Below are positions 1-5,217 of a DNA stretch of 6,661 nt, one piece after another. Position 1 is the stretch's first letter, and each line of letters starts with the position of its first letter. The stretch is taken from the NCBI GenBank assembly GCA_947628635.1, contig CANRAX010000065.1:1-6661 (forward strand), given 5' to 3'. Both the position numbers and the translations under genes were made by a program. The stretch comes from an uncultured Bacilli bacterium (GTDB taxonomy: Bacteria; Bacillota_I; Bacilli_A; RF39; UBA660). The notes beneath the pieces were generated by a model. That model was not told where the DNA came from and did not search any database. It saw nothing but the letters and a program-made list of their open reading frames with translations.

Positions 1-6
1 ATTTTA

Positions 7-48
7 TGTCGAACGAATTATTTGTCTTTGTTTGTCGAATTTGTAGAA
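7..48 (+). promoter_or_regulatory. Cluster of Spo0A-binding boxes upstream of the spoIIAA-sigF operon
   Basis: TGTCGAA, the established Spo0A (0A) box, occurs perfectly at 7-13 and again at 33-39. TGTAGAA at 42-48 differs from it at one base. The second and third boxes start 9 nt apart, about one helical turn, as expected for tandem Spo0A protomers. In Bacillus the spoIIA operon is activated directly by phosphorylated Spo0A, so the position upstream of a spoIIAA-sigF pair fits well. Seen: the repeated heptamer and its spacing. Inferred: occupancy by Spo0A and activation of the downstream genes. The window begins just upstream, so further boxes may lie outside it. Confidence 0.72.
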
Positions 49-72
49 ATTATCTTTTACTTAAGTTATAGT
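41..72 (+). promoter_or_regulatory. Candidate Spo0A-dependent promoter of the spoIIAA-sigF operon
   Basis: TATAGT at 67-72 is a fair sigma-A -10 element. TTGTAG at 41-46 is a possible -35 with a long 20-bp spacer. Over-long spacers with 0A boxes overlapping the -35 are known for Spo0A-activated sigma-A promoters such as spoIIG and spoIIE. Here the third 0A box (42-48) overlaps the -35 in that way. A start near 79 leaves only a short leader, with the AGAGGTGAT Shine-Dalgarno at 81-89. The alternative is a sigma-H promoter: GAAT at 37-40 follows an AGGAATT-like ACGAATT at 13-19, but the spacing is about 2 nt too long. The choice is uncertain. Confidence 0.35.
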
Positions 73-93
73 TGAACACGAGAGGTGATTTAA

Positions 94-426
94 GTGTTAG
101 ATGTTTCTACTAGTGTTATTAGGGGAATTATGTTTATTAAATTAGAAGGAATATTAAATGAAAAAACATTTTCTGATTTAGAAAATAGTATTAATTATTT
201 ATTGTATAAGCAAAGTATGCATTATTTTGTGATTGATTTTAATAATGTTAATTATTTAGATACATCTGTATTTAAATTAATTCAAAGTAAGTTAGTTGAA
301 ATATTTCTTTCTTGCGGTAAAGTAGTTTTGTGTGGTTTAAAAAATTTATCATTAAAAAAGTATTGTTGCAGAGATAATATTATTTTTAATGATTGTTTTG
401 AAGCATTTAATTATTTTTATGTTTAG
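94..426 (+). CDS. spoIIAA: Divergent STAS-domain anti-anti-sigma factor, SpoIIAA-like
   Basis: This 110-aa protein is a single STAS domain, the usual size for SpoIIAA. In the family, SpoIIAA binds the anti-sigma kinase SpoIIAB and frees SigF in the forespore; SpoIIAB inactivates it by phosphorylating one serine. The strand-helix segment VIDFNNVNYLDTSVF (residues 46-60) matches the phosphorylation site. D56-T57-S58 aligns with the DSS of SpoIIAA, so Ser58 is kept, but the following glycine is Val59. The rest is divergent and unusually rich in Phe, Tyr and Cys (CC at 91-92). The start is GTG, chosen because AGAGGTGAT lies 4 nt upstream and no better ATG is present. The sigma gene begins 7 nt after the stop, which supports the assignment. 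No spoIIAB lies between them. A generic STAS antagonist for another switch is the alternative; the 0A boxes upstream favour SpoIIAA. Confidence 0.78.
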   Translation: MLDVSTSVIRGIMFIKLEGILNEKTFSDLENSINYLLYKQSMHYFVIDFNNVNYLDTSVFKLIQSKLVEIFLSCGKVVLCGLKNLSLKKYCCRDNIIFNDCFEAFNYFYV

Positions 427-433
427 GAGGACT

Positions 434-1075
434 ATGGAAGAACTATTAGATTACGAAGGTCTAATATATAGTATTATCAATAAATATTCTAAAAATTTTG
501 ATAAAGATGATTTATTTCAGGTTGGAATGCTTGGCTTAATTGAAGCATATAAAAATTATAAAAAAGGTTTTGATAGCAAGTTTTCTACCTATGCTTATTA
601 CTATATATTAGGAGAAGTTAATAAATATGTTAGAGATAGTAATAGTTTGAAAGTAAGTAGGGATTTATTAAAATTAAGTAAAAGTATTATTAAAACTAGA
701 GAAGTAATGCAACAAAAATTAGGTAGGGAGCCTTCTAATTTGGAAATTGCTTTATTTTTAAATATTGACGAAGAAAAGATAAATGAAGCTTTAATAGCAA
801 CTGAGGTAGTTAAGAGTCTAGATTATCAAGATGAAAACAATGAATTATATGATTCTATAAAAGTGGAAGACAATTCTTTAAATCCAGATGTTTTAGATTT
901 AAAAGAAGCTTTAAAAGACTTATCATTTGAAGAGAGAAATTTGATATTAGCTAGATATTATGAAGAATTAACGCAGATGGAGACAAGTAAGGAACTAGGC
1001 ATTAGTCAAGTTCAAGTTTCTCGAAAAGAGGCAAAGGTTTTGCAAAAATTAAGAACAAAACTACAAAATACTTAG
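434..1075 (+). CDS. sigF: Sporulation RNA polymerase sigma factor, SigF-like (SigF/SigG/SigB family)
   Basis: The 213-aa product directs RNA polymerase to early forespore promoters if it is SigF. Region 2 spans roughly residues 10-75, with DLFQVGMLGL at 26-35, FSTYAYYYILGEV at 50-62 and KVSR at 73-76. Region 3 is near 89-121 (LGREPSNLEIA). Region 4 is near 165-211, with the helix-turn-helix TQMETSKELGISQVQVSR at 180-197. The GISQVQVSR tail is typical of SigF/SigG/SigB. I chose ATG 434 because AGGAGG sits at 425-430, though only 3 nt away. In-frame ATGs at 419 and 389 add no recognisable sequence. The protein is about 40 residues shorter than Bacillus SigF (255 aa), mostly at the N terminus, where the stretch before region 2.1 is missing. 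It follows spoIIAA-like DNA and precedes spoVA genes, as in Bacillus. SigG is the main alternative. Confidence 0.85.
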   Translation: MEELLDYEGLIYSIINKYSKNFDKDDLFQVGMLGLIEAYKNYKKGFDSKFSTYAYYYILGEVNKYVRDSNSLKVSRDLLKLSKSIIKTREVMQQKLGREPSNLEIALFLNIDEEKINEALIATEVVKSLDYQDENNELYDSIKVEDNSLNPDVLDLKEALKDLSFEERNLILARYYEELTQMETSKELGISQVQVSRKEAKVLQKLRTKLQNT

Positions 1076-1095
1076 GAAACTGAGTATTTTTTTTT
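1065..1095 (+). terminator. Intrinsic terminator overlapping the sigF stop codon
   Basis: The arm AAAATACTTAG (1065-1075) pairs with CTGAGTATTTT (1080-1090) over 11 bp with one G-U wobble, closing on a GAAA tetraloop (1076-1079). A run of nine T follows at 1087-1095. The last codons and TAG stop of sigF lie inside the left arm. The stem is AT-rich, so it may be leaky, which would allow some read-through into spoVAC. It separates the early operon from the spoVA genes. Confidence 0.8.
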
Positions 1096-1112
1096 GAAAA
1101 TGTTCCATATTA
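1084..1112 (+). promoter_or_regulatory. Candidate sigma-G/forespore-type promoter for spoVACDE
   Basis: CATATTA at 1106-1112 fits the sigma-G -10 pattern CATNHTA at every position. GTATT at 1084-1088 fits the -35 pattern GHATR at 4 of 5 positions, with a 17-bp spacer. In Bacillus, spoVA is transcribed by sigma-G in the forespore. The -35 lies in the descending arm of the preceding terminator. Transcription would begin near 1118-1120, giving a very short leader before ATG 1128. That shortness lowers my confidence. Confidence 0.45.
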
Positions 1113-1127
1113 GTAATGGTGAAGAAT

Positions 1128-1571
1128 ATGAAAAATATTAAATATGAAAGAATTGCTTCTAATCATAAAGCTGAGGAAAATAGGGTTAAAAATGCTGTTA
1201 TTGCCTTTTTAACAGGTGGAGTTTTAGGTTTTATAGCTGAGTGGTTAGTTGTTTTTTATAGTAATTGTTTTGAAATATCTCGAAGTGATGCTTCTACTAT
1301 GATGATTGTAACATTTATTTTTATAGCTAGTTTGTTTACAGCTCTAGGTTTTTTTGATAAACTTGTTAATCGTTTTAAATGCGGCTTATTAATTCCTATA
1401 ACAGGATTTGCTCACTCTATGACTAGTAGTGCAATGGATTATAAAAAAGAAGGGTTAATCTATGGTATTGGTATGAATATTTTCAAACTTGCGGGATGTG
1501 TTATTTTATATGGTGTTGTTTCTGCTTGGTTTTTTGGAATGATTAGATACTTTATAGGAGGTGCTTCATGA
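1128..1571 (+). CDS. spoVAC: Stage V sporulation protein AC, DPA channel membrane subunit
   Basis: SpoVAC is an inner-membrane protein of the forespore that helps move calcium-dipicolinic acid into the spore and release it at germination. In Bacillus it behaves like a mechanosensitive channel. The 147-aa product has a charged N terminus and hydrophobic segments near residues 23-44, 57-76, 85-98 and 110-140. The family signature LLIPITGFAHSM is at 87-98, followed by a YKKEG loop at 105-109 and MNIFKLAGCVILYG at 116-129. Length matches Bacillus SpoVAC (150 aa). I chose ATG 1128 because TGGTGA lies 5 nt upstream and the candidate promoter would start after ATG 1116; the 1116 start would add four residues (MVKN). 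The TGA stop overlaps the spoVAD start by 4 nt. The PITxFxHS motif recurs in spoVAE, a paralogous subunit. Confidence 0.93.
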   Translation: MKNIKYERIASNHKAEENRVKNAVIAFLTGGVLGFIAEWLVVFYSNCFEISRSDASTMMIVTFIFIASLFTALGFFDKLVNRFKCGLLIPITGFAHSMTSSAMDYKKEGLIYGIGMNIFKLAGCVILYGVVSAWFFGMIRYFIGGAS

Positions 1572-2560
1572 CATTTAAATTTGATAATGTTTACTTACAA
1601 GATACTGCTACAATAGCTGGGCCTTATGAAAAGGAAGGCCCTTTGAAACAATATTTTGATAAAACATATAGTGATTTATATTTTGGAGAGTCTTCTTTTG
1701 AATTGGCGGAAATTAAACTTGTTAAAGATGCTTTAGTAATGTTAATGAAAAAAACATCACTTACTAAAAATGATATTGATTTAGTAGTTGGGGGAGATTT
1801 GCTTAATCAAATAACAGCTACTACTTATGGGTCTTGTAATGTTGGAAAGTCTTTTATAGGTATTTATGGTGCTTGTAGTAGTAGTGTTTTAGGAATGATT
1901 ATTGCTTCTACATTTATTGATTCCAAAAGAATAGATAATGCAATAACATTAGTATCATCACATAATATGAGTAGTGAAAAACAATTTAGAAATCCAACAG
2001 AATATGGTGCTCCTAAACCTGATAGTGCGACATTTACTGCTACTGGAGCTGGAGCTTGTTTATTAACTGCTAAAAAAACTGATGTTAAGGTAGAATGTGC
2101 AACTCTAGGTAAAATAGTAGATTTAGATCAAAATGATCCTAATGATATGGGTAAAGTAATGGCACCAGCTGCCATTGAGACGTTGAAAAGTCATTTTCAA
2201 GAGACTGGTCGTTCTCCTAAAGATTATGATTTAATAGTAACTGGGGATTTAGGACGTTATGGAAAGGAAATTGTTAAAGATTATATGCTTAATACTTATA
2301 ATATTAATTTAAAAGATAATTATAATGATTGTGGTGTAATGCTTTACGATTTGGCTTTACAAAAAGAAGTAAAAGCTGGTGGATCTGGTCCTGCTTGTAG
2401 TGCTTTAGTAAGTTTTTCTTATATTTATAATATGTTAAAAGAAAAACAATTAAGAAAAGTCTTAATTGTTGCGACGGGGGCATTATTTTCTCCAACTTTG
2501 GTTTATCAAAAAGAAAATATTTATTCTATTGCTCATGCAATTAGTTTGGAGGTAGTGTAA
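1568..2560 (+). CDS. spoVAD: Stage V sporulation protein AD, thiolase-fold DPA-binding subunit
   Basis: SpoVAD is a peripheral protein with a thiolase-like fold that binds dipicolinic acid and works with SpoVAC and SpoVAE in DPA uptake. The 330-aa product is close to the family length (338 in Bacillus) and appears intact. Conserved blocks in order are AGPYEKEGPL (17-26), FDKTYSD (30-36), GDLLNQ (76-81), YGACSSS (100-106) with Cys103 at the thiolase nucleophile position, SSHNMSSEKQFRNPTEYG (130-147), MAPAAIETLKSHF (198-210), VTGDLG (224-229), NDCGVMLYD (253-261), AGGSGPACSALVSF (270-283) and VATGALFSPT (301-310). No signal peptide or membrane segment is seen, as expected for a peripheral protein. 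AGGAGGTG at 1556-1563, just before ATG 1568, fixes the start. It is translationally coupled at both ends, overlapping spoVAC by 4 nt and spoVAE by 1 nt. Confidence 0.96.
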   Translation: MTFKFDNVYLQDTATIAGPYEKEGPLKQYFDKTYSDLYFGESSFELAEIKLVKDALVMLMKKTSLTKNDIDLVVGGDLLNQITATTYGSCNVGKSFIGIYGACSSSVLGMIIASTFIDSKRIDNAITLVSSHNMSSEKQFRNPTEYGAPKPDSATFTATGAGACLLTAKKTDVKVECATLGKIVDLDQNDPNDMGKVMAPAAIETLKSHFQETGRSPKDYDLIVTGDLGRYGKEIVKDYMLNTYNINLKDNYNDCGVMLYDLALQKEVKAGGSGPACSALVSFSYIYNMLKEKQLRKVLIVATGALFSPTLVYQKENIYSIAHAISLEVV

Positions 2561-2910
2561 TGTTATATTTTAATTCATTTTTGTTTTGTGGCTTTTTATG
2601 TTTAATTGCTCAACTAATTTTAGATAATAGTAAACTTACACCTGGCCACATTACTAGTTTATTTGTAGTAATAGGAGCCTTTTTAGATACTTTTAGTATT
2701 TATGATTTTATTATAAAAAAAGTTGGTGGAGGAGCCTTAATACCGATAACCAGTTTTGGACATTCTTTAATTCATGGAGCTTTGGCTAAAACAAATTCAA
2801 TGGGATTTATTGGCATTTTTATGGGTATGTTTGATTTGACTGCCACGGGAATTACAGCGGCTATTATTTTTTCCTTTATTTTTGCTTTAATATTTAAACC
2901 TAGAAATTAA
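2560..2910 (+). CDS. spoVAE: Stage V sporulation protein AE (SpoVAEb type), DPA channel membrane subunit
   Basis: This 116-aa membrane protein matches the short SpoVAE (AEb) subunit of the DPA channel in the forespore inner membrane. Hydrophobic segments are near residues 6-21, 31-52, 57-70, 83-94 and 97-112. Signatures are LTPGHITSLFVV (26-37), GGALIPITSFGHSL (57-70), HGAL (72-75), GIFMGMFDLT (85-94) and a C-terminal FIFALIFKP (107-115). It resembles SpoVAC, with PITSFGHS here against PITGFAHS there. The start codon shares one base with the spoVAD stop (TAATG); GGAGGT at 2548-2553 is 6 nt upstream. It is the last gene of the operon. No spoVAEa, spoVAF, spoVAA or spoVAB is present, so only the C-D-E core found in many Clostridia is kept. 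The TAA stop interlocks with the stop of the convergent gene. Confidence 0.94.
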   Translation: MLYFNSFLFCGFLCLIAQLILDNSKLTPGHITSLFVVIGAFLDTFSIYDFIIKKVGGGALIPITSFGHSLIHGALAKTNSMGFIGIFMGMFDLTATGITAAIIFSFIFALIFKPRN

Positions 2911-3206
2911 AGTACAGATAGTTTTATAATTAAATCTATGTCATCGTCTTTAGCGATGATATTTTTATGTGTTTCTCCACATTTTTCACATCTATAAATT
3001 ATTTTATAAGTATCTTTGAATTTTTCAACGCCAATTGGTTTTAATAAACCGTGACAAGTATTTTTTCTATCTCCTGGCATAATATCTAAGTGTTTGGAAT
3101 ATAAGCAATAAGGACAATGGTCTCTAGCTGTGTATTTTAAAGGAGATACTTTTTTTTGGCAATTGTCGCAAATAAATTCTTCATCTCTCATAGTAAAGTT
3201 TTTCAT
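2907..3206 (-). CDS. RNHCP-domain zinc-ribbon protein
   Basis: The 99-aa product carries the RNHCP domain, a small family of unknown biochemical role. The core is RDHCPYCLYSKHLD (28-41, with H where the family name has N-H), then PGDR (44-47), TCHGLLKPIG (50-59) and RCEKCGETHKN (72-82). Cysteine pairs C13/C16, C31/C34 and C73/C76, plus C51, predict two zinc knuckles. By analogy with other zinc ribbons, nucleic-acid or ribosome association is possible but is inference only. ATG 3206 has GGAGG (minus strand, 3213-3217) 6 nt upstream. It lies 58 nt downstream of the TPR gene on the same strand. No clear hairpin terminator or promoter separates them, so it may be co-transcribed. Its stop interlocks with the spoVAE stop in a TTAA shared by both strands, so any terminator for spoVA must lie inside this gene. 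Confidence 0.85.
   Translation of the reverse strand: MKNFTMRDEEFICDNCQKKVSPLKYTARDHCPYCLYSKHLDIMPGDRKNTCHGLLKPIGVEKFKDTYKIIYRCEKCGETHKNIIAKDDDIDLIIKLSVL
2938..2966 (+). terminator. Candidate terminator of the spoVACDE operon, inside the convergent gene
   Basis: ATGTCATCG (2938-2946) pairs with CGATGATAT (2954-2962) over 9 bp with one G-U pair and a 7-nt loop. The core TCATCG/CGATGA is perfect, and TTTTT at 2962-2966 follows. It sits about 30 nt past the spoVAE stop, a sensible place for the operon end. It lies in the coding region of the opposite-strand RNHCP gene, so it may be a chance feature. Confidence 0.45.
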
Positions 3207-3264
3207 TATTTTCCTCCATTTTACTTTGATAAATTAAATTAAAAAGTATTTTTTTGTGATTTAA

Positions 3265-4119
3265 TTATTTATTTTTGTTCCAACGAGCATTAAATCTTTC
3301 TATACCACTTTTTACTTTAACAGGACTTTTTTCTTCCTCTAAATTATCAAGGTGACAGACATCATAATTAGCATTGTCTATTTTTTGAGGATACATAGTA
3401 ATAATTTTATCAGTGTTAATTATTGTTCTAACTAAGAAAGTATTGTATAAACCACTATCTGCTTTAAAACCACACTCTGTATAATAAAACATAAAACTTT
3501 CTAATAAAGTATTATTAATAATGCCTTTCTCAGGATTTTTATTAATAAAATCTTTTACCTTATAGAATAACTTTTCTATATCAATGTTATCCATAAAAGA
3601 TGATTTATTTTTATTAGAACCATCATGACTTTTCTGTATATGTTCTAAAGCTTTTTCATCACTATATTTAAACATTTGCTCATCTATGTAGCCAAGATCA
3701 TCAAAGGGACAAGTATTATCGAAAATGCTACTTAAGTATATTCTTTGTTGTCTATATGCATATTTGTAACAATTATTTTTATCCTCTTCTTTATAAAATT
3801 TTTCATACAGCTCTTTTAATTTATCCCAATCGTTTAGTTTTTCATACAAGCATGTTAACATACCATAACATTTTTCTTTTGGTAGGCTTTCTAAAATATT
3901 TTTAGCTTCCATATATTTTCTTTCAAACATTAATATTTGGCTCCATTGCATTAAAGCAATTCTATCATTTGGATAATAAGCTAAAATTTCTGTTAACATA
4001 TTTTTAGCTAAACTGAATTTGCCTTCATTAAGTAATTTATCAACCATTTTTGTTTGAAAAGAAAGATAGCCTTTTTTGGTGTAGTTATAATGTTGAAAAT
4101 TATATTTTCTATTGCTCAT
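3265..4119 (-). CDS. TPR-like helical repeat protein of unknown function
   Basis: The 284-aa protein has an N-terminal half that looks like tetratricopeptide repeats. The pattern of paired amphipathic helices runs through roughly residues 22-125 (for example EGKFSLAKNMLTEILAYYPND, then FERKYMEAKNILESL, then DWDKLKELYEKFYKE). TPRs usually mediate protein-protein contacts. The C-terminal half (about 175-270) is not recognised. It ends in a basic tail, KSGIERFNARWNKNK, that looks like a conserved terminal motif. No signal peptide or transmembrane segment is seen, so a cytoplasmic location is likely. I chose ATG 4119 because AAGAGGA (minus strand, 4126-4132) lies 6 nt upstream. ATG 4125 would leave almost no spacing. 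It overlaps the end of the transglutaminase-like gene by 11 nt, which suggests translational coupling and a shared process. The repeats are degenerate, so the TPR label is moderate in certainty. Confidence 0.75.
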   Translation of the reverse strand: MSNRKYNFQHYNYTKKGYLSFQTKMVDKLLNEGKFSLAKNMLTEILAYYPNDRIALMQWSQILMFERKYMEAKNILESLPKEKCYGMLTCLYEKLNDWDKLKELYEKFYKEEDKNNCYKYAYRQQRIYLSSIFDNTCPFDDLGYIDEQMFKYSDEKALEHIQKSHDGSNKNKSSFMDNIDIEKLFYKVKDFINKNPEKGIINNTLLESFMFYYTECGFKADSGLYNTFLVRTIINTDKIITMYPQKIDNANYDVCHLDNLEEEKSPVKVKSGIERFNARWNKNK

Positions 4120-5110
4120 AGTCATTCCTCTTAATTTTTAATTTTGCTCTATTAGTAATATGAAAATCCCAGTTTAGGGCATCTTGATGCATAATATTTT
4201 TATAAGCACTATAACTTTCTATTTTTTCAATATTTTTTCTATTAAAAGATAAATCATAATATAGTACTTGACCATTACTTAAGTAAACTTCATTCCATTG
4301 ATGTTGTAGATTATGATAATTTCCATCTGTTAAAAAGCAATTTACTTTCATCAAACGATTATTTAACAAGATTTTCATAAGTTGAGCTCTTCCACAGCAA
4401 ACACCCCTACCATTTATATAAGTATATACTGGATCCTGACTATAATTAGCACCATTTTTAAGAGAACCATCACTATTAGTAGCACTACTATCATATGATG
4501 TATTTTTTCTTAGCCATTCAAATACAAAGTTAACCTTTTCATAGTCACTTGCAAAAGCTAAAGTAGGGTATTTTTTAAAAAACATATCAATAATATTTCT
4601 AATATAAATAGTTCTGTTTTTTACTTTAGGTGTTAACTTATTAATAACACAATTAAAATCTTTATCATTTAACCATAATAGCCACCAGTCAAAAGAATTT
4701 TCACCTGGATAGTAATCATCTTTTTTGTTATTTGATACTTTAACATTATTAGGAATTAATTCAAAATCAAGCCATCTTCTTTTGGTTATTTTAGTAGAAT
4801 TATCAATTAAAATGACACAATCTTTATTAATGCCTTTTTTATTAAGTTCTTTACATAACTCGTTAAAAATAGCTGTATCTCTTATTGAAAATATAATTTT
4901 TATATTTTGTTTTATTTGATTTAGATATGTAATTAAAGAAGGTATCATCTTAATATTGGAGATTTTTAAAGTATCATTATCTAATTCATAATAAATATTA
5001 TATCTATCATACCATTTATTTTTATCAATTGGATGATTTGGTAGAGGTTGTTGATATTTAACTATGGTATGAGTAGGATTAACTGTTTGAATCTCTTTTA
5101 GATCTATCAT
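4109..5110 (-). CDS. Cytoplasmic transglutaminase-like (TGc) cysteine-enzyme protein
   Basis: This 333-aa protein has a C-terminal transglutaminase-like domain (about 180-300). The catalytic set is visible: Cys238 in GRGVCCGRA (234-242), His270 in HQWNEVYL (270-277) and Asp286 in YYDLSF (284-289). These match GVCxGxA, HxWNEV and D-x-S/T of the papain-like TGc superfamily, whose members act as proteases, amidases or cross-linkers. The N-terminal 120 residues are unrecognised; an alternating strand/helix pattern (IKIIFSIRD, CVILIDN) hints at an alpha/beta domain. Unlike many bacterial TGc proteins, it shows no signal peptide or membrane anchor, so it probably acts in the cytoplasm. ATG 5110 has GGGGG (5118-5122) 7 nt upstream. 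The in-frame ATG at 5137 overlaps the -10 element and encodes the Shine-Dalgarno itself. The next gene overlaps its end by 11 nt. The substrate is unknown. Confidence 0.82.
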   Translation of the reverse strand: MIDLKEIQTVNPTHTIVKYQQPLPNHPIDKNKWYDRYNIYYELDNDTLKISNIKMIPSLITYLNQIKQNIKIIFSIRDTAIFNELCKELNKKGINKDCVILIDNSTKITKRRWLDFELIPNNVKVSNNKKDDYYPGENSFDWWLLWLNDKDFNCVINKLTPKVKNRTIYIRNIIDMFFKKYPTLAFASDYEKVNFVFEWLRKNTSYDSSATNSDGSLKNGANYSQDPVYTYINGRGVCCGRAQLMKILLNNRLMKVNCFLTDGNYHNLQHQWNEVYLSNGQVLYYDLSFNRKNIEKIESYSAYKNIMHQDALNWDFHITNRAKLKIKRNDYEQ

Positions 5111-5137
5111 AACTTTTCCCCCTTTTCTAAGTATCAT

Positions 5138-5166
5138 ATTATATCATATTTTTTCAAATTTATAAA
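5138..5166 (-). promoter_or_regulatory. Sigma-A promoter of the transglutaminase/TPR operon
   Basis: On the minus strand a perfect TATAAT (5143 down to 5138) is preceded by TGA, giving an extended -10 (TGATATAAT). TTTATA at 5166-5161 is a weak -35 (4 of 6 matches) with a 17-bp spacer. Transcription would start near 5131, leaving the GGGGG Shine-Dalgarno and ATG 5110 in the transcript. This argues against a start at 5137. Confidence 0.7.
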
Positions 5167-5217
5167 GTTAAAATTTAAAATTAATCATATGCAATTTAGT
5201 GGGGTCTTTTTTGTTGT

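Noticed and set aside
23..29. An additional Spo0A box at TGTCTTT
   Set aside because: Only the first four bases match TGTCGAA, which is too weak to count beside the two perfect copies.
389..433. N-terminal extension of the sigma factor from ATG 389 or 419
   Set aside because: The extra residues lie in the STAS reading region, match no sigma region and are bypassed by AGGAGG just before ATG 434. ATG 419 also lacks its own ribosome-binding site.
1568..1571. UGA read as tryptophan (mollicute code)
   Set aside because: The TGA ending spoVAC sits in a classic ATGA stop/start overlap at the normal family length, and tryptophans in the window are TGG.
2304..2495. Open frame on the minus strand (63 codons) inside spoVAD
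   Set aside because: It lies wholly antisense to a well-conserved thiolase-fold gene, has no ribosome-binding site and its product has no recognisable features.
3207..3264. Promoter or terminator between the TPR and RNHCP genes
   Set aside because: Only AT-rich runs are present. The one TAAAAT on the minus strand abuts the Shine-Dalgarno and would start transcription inside it, and no stable hairpin is seen.
4725..4919. Plus-strand open frame (64 codons) inside the transglutaminase-like gene
   Set aside because: It is antisense to a supported gene. Its hydrophobic Leu/Ile-rich product is what the reverse of Lys/Asn-rich AT-rich coding DNA typically gives, and there is no promoter or Shine-Dalgarno.
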